A stretch of 49,799 nt of DNA from Deltaproteobacteria bacterium (lineage in GTDB: Bacteria > Myxococcota_A > Polyangia > JACPQR01): the NCBI GenBank assembly GCA_016190375.1, contig JACPQR010000065.1, positions 1 to 49,799 on the forward strand. Reading direction: 5' to 3'. Made by a program: the position numbers and the translations under genes. The notes under the pieces were generated by a model. That model was not told the DNA's origin, searched no databases, and worked only from the letters and a program-made list of their open reading frames with translations. This document shows positions 14,702 to 23,135 of this stretch, piece by piece. Every line of letters begins with the position of its first letter. The stretch's first letter is position 1.

Positions 14702-16920
14702 TCACGGATCGCGCCCCAGGATGACCGAGACGTCCCCCGGGTACTTGCTGGCGACGACGAGATCGGGCGAGCAGTCCGCGTCGAGGTCAGCGAGCGCAAC
14801 CGCGAACGGCCGCCCGCCCAGGTCGATCGAGGTTGGCGGGCCCAGGCTTCCATCCCCGTCGTTGGGAAACAGGAGGACCGTGCGAGCGGCGACCGCCACA
14901 TCGAGGTCACCGTCACCGTCGGCATCCCCCAGGGCCAGACTCGAGGCTCTCCCGGCGCGTCGAAGGTCATCGCGACGCCGAAGCCGCCCTGGCCGTCGTT
15001 GTGCAGCACGGTCACGAGGTCGATCGTGAGGTCCGGCCCTTTCGTCGGGTCCTCGTCCTCGCCATGCACGACCACGAGGTCCAGGTCGCCGTCGCCGTCC
15101 ATGTCGCCCGCGGCCATCGCCTCGGGCTGAGCCGGGATCTGCACGACGTCGGGCTCTCCGAACCGCGGGCCCCACAGGAGGCTCAGCGTGTCATCGATGT
15201 CGTTCGCGGTCGCGATGTCCGCCTCCGAGTCGCCGTCGAGATCCGCGACGACGATCGCCTCGGCGCCGGCCCCGACCGGCAACGGATCGGACAGATCGAG
15301 CGCGCTGCCTCCAACGTTCCAGGCGATCGTCACTGTGCCGTCGTTCGCCGCGGCGGCGACGTCGAGGTCCCCGTCGCCGTCGAGATCGCCCGAGGCCGCG
15401 GCTTCGAACGGCCTTCCGACGACCTCGGTCTGCAAAGGGTCGAATCCGCCCGTCCCGTCGTTGGAGAAGGCGTGGAAGGTGGAGCCTGCTCGGTCGGGAT
15501 CCTCGGCGACGCACACGAGGTCCCGGTCGCCGTCGAGGTCGAGGTCGAGAGTGAGGACTGACTCGACGCGCTCGCCGAGCGGGCCGAGGTAGCTCCGGAG
15601 CGACAGCCGTCCACGCTCGAGCCTCAGCAACGCAAGCCCAGCTACTCGCGTGACGGCGACCTCGGGCGCGCCATCTCCGTCGAGATCGGCGATGGCGAGG
15701 GACTCGGGGTTGACTTTGCCGTCGGGCGAGCTTGCCAGAGGAACACCCTCGTGAGGGAAACGCCAGGCCTCGCCGAGGAGGATCTCGACCTGGAGGTCCT
15801 CCGTGTCGGCCGCCGCGAGGTCCTGATCGCCATCCCCGTCGAGGTCTCCGGACGCCAGCGGACCGCCGCTTCCGTGAGCGAAACGCAGCCCGGCGTCTCC
15901 GCCGGCTCCCGCGACGATCGCGATGCCCGATCCCCACGGGATCAGCCAGTCGATGTCGCCCCGCCCGTCCATGTCCGCAAGGCCAAGGAGCGATACCTCG
16001 TCCGGCACGCCAGGCACATCCTCCCCGCGACCGAGGTCTCCGCCACCGTCGTTTCGGTAGATGACCGGCGGAGCGGGCCCCCAGACCGCGACGTCCAGGT
16101 CCTCGTCCCCGTCGACATCCGTGATCACCACCGAATGGGCGTCTCCGGCGTCCCGCAGGAGCCGCGGCTCGAGGCCCTTTGCGCCGTCGTGCGCCCACGC
16201 CCGGACGTCTTGATACTCATGAACCGCGACGATCTCGCTTCGCCCGTCGCCGTCGAGATCCCCGGCGGACAGGCTCCGGGCCCATTCGGTCTGCACGACC
16301 CACGGCGAGCCGAGCCGGCCGTCGCCCAGGCCCGGGAAGACTGCCAGCCCGCGCCGGTGCGGCGCAATCACGTCCGCGGCGCCATCGCCGTCGACGTCGC
16401 CTGCGACGATGGGCAAGCACCCTGTTTCGCCGAAGCCAATCTCCTCGGTACCGACGAAGGCTCCGGCTTCCTGCAGCGCCACGAGCAAGTAGGAGGACTC
16501 GAAGCAGGTCGAAGCGACCACGTCCGGGTCGCCGTCGCCGTCGAGATCGGGTGTGACGATGGCCCAGATGGGAGTGGCGACGTCGAGGCGGTCGAGCTCG
16601 GCGAAGCTCGCCCGCCCGTCGTTCGCGTACAGGCCGACCGCGCCTCCCTTCCCGACCATGCCCGCCGCAACGAGGTCGAGGTCGAGATCCCGGTCGAGAT
16701 CCGCCAGCGCGAGCTGGGCGACCTGGATGTCGATCGGGATGGCCGGCGTGTTCCGCGCGTCGAAGAGCGTGCGACACGGCAGAGCCGCATCGGCGCCGGA
16801 GTCCTTCGCAGCTTCGGCCGCCGCGTCATCTTCGGGGGGATCTCCCGCGTCATCCGGCACGCTGGTCTTGGCGCCGCAGCCCACGAGCAGCCACGCCACC
16901 ATGAGGTCGCCGCGCCGCAT
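14702..16920 (-). CDS. FG-GAP/VCBS-repeat lipoprotein with an apparent frameshift
   Basis: Start ATG 16920 gives MRRGDLMVAWLLVGC, a lipoprotein signal (Cys15), then an acidic Asp/Ala linker. About a dozen FG-GAP repeats follow, each with a calcium-binding DxDGDGxxD motif (for example DLDGDGDPDVV, DVDGDGAADVI, DMDGDGDLDLV), predicting an integrin-alpha-like beta-propeller on the cell surface. Near 14947 the frame must shift by one base (one nucleotide missing): downstream the repeats continue in the next frame (LALGDADGDGDLDV, VALADLDADCSPDLV) to the stop at 14702. This could be a sequencing error, a phase-variation-like change or decay. Confidence 0.8.
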
Positions 16921-16979
16921 GCGGTCACTATCGATGGCGGCACCACCCGCGCCAATGGTCAATTCCGGGTAGTGGCTCC

Positions 16980-17242
16980 GACCCGTCGACGGCGATGGCA
17001 GCGCGGGCGTCGACCCCGTCGACATGCCCTATCCAGATGCGGATACCCTCCTCGCGGACCACGCGGCCGCCCTGTTCGCGGGCGTCTCGGGCATCAGCAT
17101 CTACTCGCTGGACGGCGTCGTCGAGCAGGACGAGCCGGGCGCGTGGATCGACGCCGGGCTCGAGCCCGCGGATCCCCCGGCCGGCGACGCCGAGAGCCTG
17201 CGGGACCTCGTCCGCGCGCTCCTGGACTCGGCCTCGTATGCC
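16980..17242 (+). pseudogene. C-terminal fragment of an unidentified protein
   Basis: The frame reads DADTLLADHAAALFAGVSG, ISIYSLDGVVEQDEPGAWID and SLRDLVRALLDS. The pattern (D-E-L-L-A-x-x-A-A-x-x-x-G-x-x-x-I-x-x-Y-S-L-D-G) looks like the end of a catalytic or TIM-barrel-like protein, but I cannot name it. It lacks a start and joins directly, in the same frame, to a piece of an NtrC-type regulator. Confidence 0.45.
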
Positions 17243-17510
17243 TCCCGCCGCCGCGCGATTGTCCTGTGCGACGGCCGCGAGATCGACGCTGGCTCCATCG
17301 AGGTCGGCCGAGGCCAGGAGCGACCGGCACGTCCTTTTGCCGGCGCCGAGCCCACCACGCTCCAGGAGGCGAAGGCGCGAGCCATCGCCGAGGTAGAGCA
17401 GAGCTTCGCGCTGCGCTGCGCTGCCTCACCGAGGCCGGGGGCAACATCGCGCTCGCGGCCCGCAAGGCCGGCAAGGACCGCAAGAGCTTCTGGGAGCTGC
17501 CCGAGGGAGC
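17243..17510 (+). pseudogene. C-terminal fragment of an NtrC-type sigma-54 activator, frameshifted
   Basis: RRRAIVLCDGREIDAGSIEV is the linker after the AAA+ domain of bacterial enhancer-binding proteins. EAKARAIAEVEQSFALRC and, in another frame, LTEAGGNIALAARKAGKDRK form the Fis-type helix-turn-helix. The switch of frame coincides with three tandem copies of GCTGC at 17410-17424; removing one copy restores a continuous helix. The AAA+ domain is absent. It cannot act as a sigma-54 activator. Confidence 0.7.
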
Positions 17511-17919
17511 GGCTCGGCGTCCGCGGGTACGTCAGGTACATGGACGACGTCCTCTGCTTCGGCGACGACAAGCGCCGCCTTGCCTCGGTGCGCACCGTGC
17601 TCGAAGGACGGCTCCTCGCGTTGCGCCTGCGGGCACACCCGCGCAAGTGCGAGATCGCGGCAACGCGCGCGGGCGTGCCGTTCCTCGGGTTCCTGCTCTT
17701 GCCAGATCGGACGCGCCTCCTCGGGACCGGCGTGCGACAGATCGCCCGGCGCCTTCGTGCGCTGCGCGCCGCAGGCGATCCCGCCGCCGGGGCGCGGAGT
17801 CTCGCCGGGATCCGCGGCCACGCCTGCCACGCCGACGCGCGGCGCCTGCTTGCGACGCTCGTTCCGGGGGAGGCCGCGATCCGTTGCGATGGTGGCGGGC
17901 AGGGGCTACGCTTCATCGC
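17511..17919 (+). pseudogene. Reverse transcriptase fragment (YMDD palm motif onward)
   Basis: Reads LGVRGYVRYMDDVLCFGDDK, then RLRAHPRKCEIAATRAGVPFLGF. The YMDD box (17537-17548) is the catalytic motif 5 of reverse transcriptases, and HPRK...GVPFLGF are motifs 6 and 7. Motifs 1-4 are missing, so it is not active. The sequence type (RYMDD with FLGF-LLPD) is closest to bacterial diversity-generating/retron-like or group II-like enzymes; I cannot choose. No template/variable repeat pair or intron RNA structure was seen nearby. Confidence 0.65.
17884..17919 (+). promoter_or_regulatory. Leaderless promoter of the TA pair at 17920
   Basis: TTGCGA (17884-17889), a 17-bp spacer and TACGCT (17907-17912) are followed by 7 nt and the ATG at 17920. 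No ribosome site fits, so the mRNA probably starts at the ATG. It lies within the decayed reverse transcriptase sequence. Confidence 0.45.
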
Positions 17920-18141
17920 ATGAAGGCGATCCGAGTTCGGGTCGAAAACGGCCGCATCACGGGCGACGCGCCCCCGGGGCTTCCCGAGGGCGATGTAGAC
18001 CTTTGCCTGGCGGAGCCCGAGGAGCAGATGAGCGAGGATGAGCTTGCACTCCTCGACGAAGCGCTGGCTCGGGGCTTCGAGGCAATCAGGGCCGGACGCT
18101 TCCGACAAGCCGCTGATGTGATCTCGGATCTCCGGCGCTGA
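17920..18141 (+). CDS. Putative antitoxin partner of the RelE/ParE toxin
   Basis: 73 aa. Begins MKAIRVRVENGRITGDAPPG with LPEGDVDLCL, a small beta-strand domain frequent in antitoxins of unknown type that regulate themselves, then an acidic helical tail (EEQMSEDELALLDEALARGF). The stop and the toxin start share a base (TGATG at 18139-18143). Assigned as antitoxin from order, size and acidity. Confidence 0.75.
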   Translation: MKAIRVRVENGRITGDAPPGLPEGDVDLCLAEPEEQMSEDELALLDEALARGFEAIRAGRFRQAADVISDLRR

Positions 18142-18458
18142 TGACGACGGTCGTCGTCGTAGCGGAGGCGGAGGAGCAACTGCGTGAGATCATCGAATGG
18201 TGGGTCGAGAATCGGCCTGCGGCACCGGCGCTCGTGCTCGAGGAGTTCGCTCGCTGCGTCGAGCTCCTCGAGCACTCACCAGATGCGGGACCCCGCTTCT
18301 TGCGGACTCGTGTCCCTGGCGTTCGCAGGCTCGTGATGAAGCGGACGAGGCATCTCGTCTACTACGTTCACGACGAGGAAAACGCCGTTGTCTACATCAT
18401 CACCGTGTGGGGAGCTCCGAGAGAAGGCGATCCGGCGTTGCGAGACCCGCGAAGGTGA
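18141..18458 (+). CDS. RelE/ParE-superfamily toxin
   Basis: 105 aa. Pattern of a ParE/RelE protein: VVVVAEAEEQLREIIEWWVE helices, ALVLEEFARCVELLEHSPDA, PGVRRLVMKRTRHLVYYVHD and a final strand VVYIITVWGAPREGDP. The R-x-x-x-x-x-x-H-x-x-Y-Y segment followed by VxVWGA is typical of ParE-like plasmid stabilisation proteins. Its 3' end is followed within 4 bp by a shard of the RND pump gene. Confidence 0.85.
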   Translation: MTTVVVVAEAEEQLREIIEWWVENRPAAPALVLEEFARCVELLEHSPDAGPRFLRTRVPGVRRLVMKRTRHLVYYVHDEENAVVYIITVWGAPREGDPALRDPRR

Positions 18459-18461
18459 CCG

Positions 18462-18600
18462 GAGGGCGGGAATCACTCGGCTGCGTCCGGTGCTCCTCAC
18501 GGCCGTGACCACGATCCTGGGCCTGGTGCCCGGCTCGGCACGATCGCCTTCTGAGCGCCAGGAGGCCGGGGCCACGAGCCCCGACAGCCTCGCCGTCCCG
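18462..18600 (+). pseudogene. Two rearranged shards of an RND pump gene
   Basis: 18462-18531 matches 9986-10055 of the pump gene at 68 of 70 bases and still encodes AGITRLRPVLLTAVTTILGL. 18573-18600 matches 9458-9485 at 27 of 28 bases. The two pieces are on the same strand but in reversed order compared with the gene, 41 bp apart. They may come from this pump or from a close paralogue. Confidence 0.85.
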
Positions 18601-18929
18601 CCACTACCCATGACCGGCGAGGTGCAGGCCAAGCGCAGCCGGCGACCCAGGTGAGCGGGCCCGATTGAGCGACCGTCGCCGCCGTCGAAGGACAGCCTTA
18701 ATAAACCGCTTGCCCGTGCCGATAACTGTTTGGAGCCAGCATTGAGCCTCGATTCCTCCGTTCGCGCGCGTCCCACTAGCCGCCGATTTCCGAAGTCATG
18801 TCGCCGTGTCGAGTGGGACGGTCGCCCGGATGTCCGCGTGACCCAGTCGCGGATCGTGATGATCGCTGTCAGTGATATCGTCGTTCCCCTACGGCGGTTG
18901 TGGTGCCGCCGAGACTGCTGGAGGGCAGG
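18601..18929. other. Intergenic region without a recognised gene
   Basis: No convincing coding sequence on either strand. It contains a short AT-rich patch (CTTAATAAACC, about 18696-18706), otherwise rare here, and must carry the promoter of the lipoprotein gene at 18930. I could not pick a confident -35/-10 pair. Confidence 0.5.
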
Positions 18930-20648
18930 ATGACAAGACGACTACTTTGGCTGTTTGCCGTGCTCGGCGCTTGCAAGATCGAGACTGAGCCGGACCCCGA
19001 CAACTGCATGACCTCGGAGGCATGCTGCCAGCTCGCGCAGGACGGCGACACGGGAGATTGCCTGGGTGAAGACCTGAGCGAGAACGGATGGGGCGACGCC
19101 GAGGATCTCGAGGACCTGGGCCTGCAGGTCGAGGACGGCGAGCTCCTGCTGTTGCCGGACACGGCGACACGCGTGCCGGTGGTCTGGGTCACGTCGACGA
19201 ACGAGGCCAAGGTAGCGAAGTACGACTCGGTGACGGGTGAGGAGCTGCTCCGCGTCCCGACCTTCGGGAGTTTCCCCAACAGGACCGCGGTCGCCGCCGA
19301 CGGATCGGTGTGGATAACGAACCGCGACGACTACCAGTTCGTGCACATCGGTGGCGACGGCACGGTGCTGTGCTCGAGCAAGCAGGGGTACGGCATCGGA
19401 CCCGGCTACACGCGCGCCGCCGCAATCGACAACATGGGCTGGGTGTGGATCGGGCTCAACGATCTGGGGCAGGTGCTCAAGGTCGACCCGAACGCTCCCG
19501 AGGAGGGTGATCCCGACTACGCCACCGTCACGATCGAGGACCGATCGCCCGACCTGAACGCGGGCATCACGGTGCCCGAGTGCCGGGTGGTCGCGACGGT
19601 GGACCTGTACAAGGAAGAGACCGGGCAGCGCGTCTACCCATACGGCCTCGCGGCCGACGGGGAAGGCGGCGTCTGGGTCGGCGTGCTCAGCGGGGGCCCC
19701 GTCGCCAAGATCGACGCGGACGCCGACGACGACAACAGCGACCCGAGCGACCCCGTGCTGGTCGGCATCTGGGATCCAGCACAGGACCCGGTCAACCCGC
19801 AGGCCTGCTGGAGCACCTATGGCATGGCGCTCGACTTCGACGGCAACCCCTGGTACGCGAACATCGGCTGCGGCAACGTCGTCAAGCTCGACGGAGAGAC
19901 CGGGGCCGTCATCGGCGCGTACACCGACCCGACCGCCAGCATGCTCAGCCCACGCGCGATGGGCGTGGATCGAAACGGGCACCTGTGGGTCGCCGAGAAC
20001 GGCGGTGCGGCCGTCGACGAGTTCGAGCCCGACGGCACCTTCGTCAAGAAGGTGGACTTCGGTGCGATGCAGACCCAGAGCCCGATCCCCGGCTGCGCGC
20101 TCAACGGCTACCCCGGCACGCTCGGCACCGGCTCGGACATCGACGGCAACATGTGGACCGTCATGCAGAACATCGGCCAGGTCGTCAAGTACACCACCGA
20201 CGGCGAGGTGATCGGCTGCTACCCCGAGAACCTGCTGCCCGACGTCGTGCTCCTCGCGAGCCCGTACACGTACTCGGACCTGACCGGCTCCACCTTCGGC
20301 CTGATCACGAGCTCGCTCGGGCGCGTTCGTTTCACCATGGACGCGGGTGCCACCGTGCACTGGCGCCGGGTCGCCTACCGGGCGACCGTCCCTGCCGACA
20401 CGAGCGTCTGCGTGCGCGTGCGAACCGCCACGACCGAGGCTGGTCTGCTGGATGCGTCCTGGTCCGCCGAGTACTGTGAGGCGGTCGCACCCCCCGCGCT
20501 GACCGTCTTCCGCCTCGACGACGCCGCCGGCGTCTCGATCGCAAACGTCACCGACTCGCCGTTCATCGAGGTCGAGCTGCAGCTCTCGAGCGCGAACCCC
20601 GAGGTCACCCCCCGCGTCTCGCTGCTCTCCGTCGCGGCGATGCCGTAG
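18930..20648 (+). CDS. Lipoprotein with NHL/Vgb-like beta-propeller
   Basis: 572 aa; ATG 18930 follows GGAGGGCAGG. Signal MTRRLLWLFAVLGAC with lipobox LGAC (Cys15), then a Cys-containing acidic segment. The body has repeated strands typical of NHL or streptogramin-lyase-like propellers: NRTAVAADGSVWITNRDD, AAAIDNMGWVWIGLND, YGLAADGEGGVWVGVLSGG, MALDFDGNPWYANIGCGNVV, AMGVDRNGHLWVAENGGAAV. A beta-sandwich-like C-terminal region (about 460-572) follows. Role unknown; a surface sensor or binding protein is plausible. It ends at 20648, immediately abutting the stop of a convergent lipoprotein gene. Confidence 0.8.
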   Translation: MTRRLLWLFAVLGACKIETEPDPDNCMTSEACCQLAQDGDTGDCLGEDLSENGWGDAEDLEDLGLQVEDGELLLLPDTATRVPVVWVTSTNEAKVAKYDSVTGEELLRVPTFGSFPNRTAVAADGSVWITNRDDYQFVHIGGDGTVLCSSKQGYGIGPGYTRAAAIDNMGWVWIGLNDLGQVLKVDPNAPEEGDPDYATVTIEDRSPDLNAGITVPECRVVATVDLYKEETGQRVYPYGLAADGEGGVWVGVLSGGPVAKIDADADDDNSDPSDPVLVGIWDPAQDPVNPQACWSTYGMALDFDGNPWYANIGCGNVVKLDGETGAVIGAYTDPTASMLSPRAMGVDRNGHLWVAENGGAAVDEFEPDGTFVKKVDFGAMQTQSPIPGCALNGYPGTLGTGSDIDGNMWTVMQNIGQVVKYTTDGEVIGCYPENLLPDVVLLASPYTYSDLTGSTFGLITSSLGRVRFTMDAGATVHWRRVAYRATVPADTSVCVRVRTATTEAGLLDASWSAEYCEAVAPPALTVFRLDDAAGVSIANVTDSPFIEVELQLSSANPEVTPRVSLLSVAAMP

Positions 20649-21245
20649 TCACCCCGCGGGCCCGCAGTAGTCGAAGGCACCAACCTCCGTGTAGAGCGGC
20701 TGGCACACGTCCGGGCTCTCACACTGCGCCGCGCAAGCGCAGGCGTGGAACGTCTCCAACTCGTCGCCGCAGGCGGCAGCGCCCGACCCCACGGGCCCAG
20801 CGCAGCGCGAACGGAACGCCTCGACCCCGCCGTCGTAGGCATTGCAGCAGATCTGATCCTGCCCGCAGTCCGAGTCGTCGTCGCATTCGATCACCCACCC
20901 GCCACAGCGCGAGCCGGGGCTGGAACAGGTTCCCAGGATCGCGCCGTCCGCGTCCGCGCCCGTCCGACAGCAGAACTCCTGCCCCGCGGGGCAGCTCTTC
21001 TGCCCGCAGTCGATCGCCCCCGGAGTCGCCTCGGCGCAGGTTTCGGGGTCGCCATCCGCGTCCGAGTCGGCATCCAGGTCGGCATCGGCATCGCCATCCG
21101 TGTCGGCGTCCGCATCGCCGTCCGAGTCGGCGTCCGAGTCGGCATCGGCGTCGCCGTCCCCGGACGGGCCGGAATCGCCAACGCCTCTGGAGTCCGCGCC
21201 GCAGGCACAGAGGCAAAGACAGAGGGCCAGGAGCGATCGCAGCAT
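20649..21245 (-). CDS. Cys-rich lipoprotein with long Asp/Ala linker
   Basis: 198 aa from ATG 21245. Signal MLRSLLALCLCLCACG with lipobox around CLCAC. Residues about 30-67 are almost only Asp, Ala, Ser and Gly. The C-terminal domain has about 16 cysteines (CGQKSCPAGQEFCCRTG, CGGWVIECDDDSDCG, QICCNAY, CACAAQCESPDVC), expected to form disulfides outside the cell. Such Asp-rich tethers hold small domains away from the outer membrane in this group of bacteria. Function unknown. Confidence 0.8.
   Translation of the reverse strand: MLRSLLALCLCLCACGADSRGVGDSGPSGDGDADADSDADSDGDADADTDGDADADLDADSDADGDPETCAEATPGAIDCGQKSCPAGQEFCCRTGADADGAILGTCSSPGSRCGGWVIECDDDSDCGQDQICCNAYDGGVEAFRSRCAGPVGSGAAACGDELETFHACACAAQCESPDVCQPLYTEVGAFDYCGPAG
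21054..21168 (-). repeat. Low-complexity Asp/Ala/Ser codon repeat
   Basis: A hexamer-like array of GAC/GAT, GCC/GCG and TCG codons encodes the acidic linker of the lipoprotein at 20649-21245. The near-periodic 6- to 12-bp repeats are prone to length change. Confidence 0.75.
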
Positions 21246-21264
21246 GGGCTCGACGATTGTAGCC

Positions 21265-21480
21265 CAGCGCACGAGATGAGAAGCCGCGTTCATGGTGCCG
21301 GGCGGCCCCCGGCCATCATGCCCGGAATCGGCTTGTCGCCGATCGCTCGCCCGTGATAGCCGTCGCGCAAGGAGGAAACGGATGCGAAGACTCGTGTGCG
21401 TGCTGGTCGCTACCGGGGGGCTCTCGTCGGGCGGCGCTGCCGCCGCGGACGTCACCCCGGGCGCGCCGCTCCGCGCCACC
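21265..21480 (+). repeat. Second copy of the 10283-10465 repeat
   Basis: Shares the AGCGCACGAGATGAGAAG block and, after a 45-bp insertion, the whole leader and first 35 codons with 10303-10460. Here the copy leads into the full-length gene, so this is likely the source or the intact member. Confidence 0.75.
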
Positions 21481-22260
21481 GTTCTGGAGATGACCATCGG
21501 CGGAACCACGACCCGAACGGTCGCCCAGGTTCGATCTGCCGTCATCGACCGGCGCCGCAACCCCCCGACGGAGCCGGGGGCCGACAGGTTCGCACAGCCC
21601 CAGATCGCTGCCCCGCGCCTGCAAGTCGTCGTGGCGTTCCCTCCCTCGTCGATGCCGCTACCGCTCGTCCAGGCGTTCTTCGATGGCACGGCGGTCGATG
21701 GCGCAGTCGACCTGTACTTCGGGGCGAACCCCGCCCAGAGCGGGCGACGGGCCTGCAGCTTCGACGATGCCGTGGTGACCGAGGTCACGCTCCCCGCTCT
21801 CGATGCCGGATCCAGCGCCGAGGGGTTCGTCCTCGTCGCCTTCAAGGCGGCGGCGTTTCGTCGCGGTGGAACCGCGGGCAGTCTTCCGGCGGGATGGGCC
21901 ACGAGCACCCGCTTCTTTCTGAACAACTTCCGGTTCACGGGCTCGGGCGACCCCGACGCGACCGCCATCGTCTCGGTCGAGCCGATCGTCTTCCGTCAGC
22001 GCGTGGCACGCGGCCCGATCGAGAGCCCGACGGTAGCCGTCTGGGTCTCCGAACAGGGGACCGGAGCGGCGACCTTCGACACCTGGTTCGACGCCGGTCG
22101 CGAGAGGCCCGCGACCCTCGAGCTTCTCTCGCAGAGCCAGAGGGCCCTGTTGACGATCGACTTTCAGTCCGTCGAGCCGATCGCGGCGCATCAGGTCCCG
22201 AACGACCAGCGCATGCGCCGGTTCGACGTTCACGTCGGGCATTTCGGCGTACGACGGTAG
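21382..22260 (+). CDS. Secreted protein of unknown function
   Basis: 292 aa; ATG 21382 preceded by AAGGAGGAAA. N-terminal signal MRRLVCVLVATGGLSSGGAA with a likely signal-peptidase I site after AAAA. The mature part begins DVTPGAPLRATVLEMTIGG, is beta-rich, and contains ACSFDDAVVTEVTLPALDA and NNFRFTGSGDPDATAIVSVE. The alternation of strands and the FTGSGDPDA loop slightly recall tube-like (Hcp/phage tail tube) folds, but I do not recognise a family. A truncated 5' copy lies at 10355. Confidence 0.65.
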   Translation: MRRLVCVLVATGGLSSGGAAAADVTPGAPLRATVLEMTIGGTTTRTVAQVRSAVIDRRRNPPTEPGADRFAQPQIAAPRLQVVVAFPPSSMPLPLVQAFFDGTAVDGAVDLYFGANPAQSGRRACSFDDAVVTEVTLPALDAGSSAEGFVLVAFKAAAFRRGGTAGSLPAGWATSTRFFLNNFRFTGSGDPDATAIVSVEPIVFRQRVARGPIESPTVAVWVSEQGTGAATFDTWFDAGRERPATLELLSQSQRALLTIDFQSVEPIAAHQVPNDQRMRRFDVHVGHFGVRR

Positions 22261-22290
22261 CGAACCTGGATCGGGCCCTTGGCGAGCGCG

Positions 22291-22542
22291 TCAGTTGCAG
22301 GCGTCGTCGCAGTCGGAGTAGTCGTTGGGCGTCCCGGCGAGCGCCCCGGTGATCTCGTCGCAGCTATGCGAGTTGATGCAGTCCGCCTCGCATTCGTCGG
22401 TAGCGTCGTCGCAGCTCCCGACCGTGCTCGGCAAGCCGCACTCGTCCAGCTTCTCCTCTGCGTCGTCACAAGCGTCTCCGCCGCAGGCGCCGAGCAGCGA
22501 CAGACACCCGGCGACCAAGACAACCGCGAGAACCCTCTTCAT
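22291..22542 (-). CDS. Small Cys-rich lipoprotein
   Basis: 83 aa. Signal MKRVLAVVLVAGCLSLLGAC with lipobox LGAC (Cys20). The mature 63 residues contain eight further cysteines in a spaced pattern (ACDDAEEKLDECGL, SCDDATDECEADCIN, SCDEITGAL) ending YSDCDDACN. Probably a compact disulfide-rich surface protein. Pieces of this gene type occur at 23084-23131 (last codons of a relative) and 48270-48311 (near-identical 42 bp), so a small family is scattered in the genome. Confidence 0.75.
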   Translation of the reverse strand: MKRVLAVVLVAGCLSLLGACGGDACDDAEEKLDECGLPSTVGSCDDATDECEADCINSHSCDEITGALAGTPNDYSDCDDACN

Positions 22543-22639
22543 CTCGTTCCTCCTCTCCTCGTCGAATCGGGACTCGACGGTAGCCAACGAGCGCGCGAGA
22601 AGGCAAGTGAAACGCTCGGGCCGATCGACCTCACCGCTG

Positions 22640-22684
22640 GATCCTCGTACTGCGGCACCAGATCGCGGTCCACCGGAACGGTCA
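22640..22684 (-). repeat. Shard of the large lipoprotein gene
   Basis: 45 bp match 23453-23496 with two or three differences, and weaker similarity extends about 20 bp further left. On the minus strand both encode TVPVDRDLVPQYED. It lies in the gap between two small genes and has no function as coding sequence. Confidence 0.8.
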
Positions 22685-22743
22685 AACCGGCTCTGACCGC
22701 ACCCTCGAGGCAGTCGAGCATGTGCTACGATCCGCGGAGCTCT

Positions 22744-22992
22744 ATGAGAAAAAGGAAACAATCCGTTAGGATTCCTCCAGAGACATCGCTTGCCCGCTAT
22801 GACTGGACTCGCGCGCGCCGTGGCTACTACGCTTCGCGGTTCCCGCGGATGGCCCATGTCATCCTGCTCTCGCCCGAGCTCTACGAGCGGTTCGGGAGCG
22901 CGCGAGCCGTCACCGAGGCCCTCGAGATCGTCGTCCGGTTGCGAGAAATCGCCGAAAAACCACCTGCCCGACCAAAGCGCACGGCGGCCTGA
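22744..22992 (+). CDS. Small antitoxin-like protein
   Basis: 82 aa from ATG 22744 with GGAG just upstream; an extended -10-like TGCTACGAT ends at 22731. Residues YDWTRARRGYYASRFPRMAH, then VILLSPELYERFGSARAVTE and ALEIVVRL follow the pattern of a widespread family of short proteins (Y-D-[FW]-[ST]-x-x-x-R-G-x-Y-x-x-R ... V-x-L-x-P-x-x-x-x-x-F-x-x-x-x-x-V-x-E-A-L) generally found as antitoxins. No toxin gene follows; the next 140 bp contain a gene shard. Antitoxin role is inference. Confidence 0.6.
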   Translation: MRKRKQSVRIPPETSLARYDWTRARRGYYASRFPRMAHVILLSPELYERFGSARAVTEALEIVVRLREIAEKPPARPKRTAA

Positions 22993-23083
22993 TCAGAGCA
23001 GCGGCGACCAAGCATCGTCGCGACGACCGACGGTGCGGCATCGCTGGGGTGCGGGAACGGCTACGAAGACACGGCCTACTCTC

Positions 23084-23131
23084 ACCGGCACGGAGAGCTC
23101 GTACTCGGAGTGCGACGACGCCAGCAACTAG
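23084..23131 (+). pseudogene. Last codons of a second small Cys-rich lipoprotein gene
   Basis: The plus-strand frame ends LTGTESSYSECDDASN and stop, aligning with LAGTPNDYSDCDDACN at the end of the lipoprotein at 22291-22542. Only about 16 codons remain, in the gap before the next convergent gene. Confidence 0.55.
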
Positions 23132-23135
23132 CTGG

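Noticed and set aside
17511..17919. Diversity-generating retroelement
   Set aside because: The reverse transcriptase lacks motifs 1-4 and no template/variable repeat pair or accessory gene was seen nearby.
21054..21168. CRISPR-like array or noncoding repeat
   Set aside because: The periodicity follows codons and encodes the Asp/Ala linker of a lipoprotein; there are no spacers.
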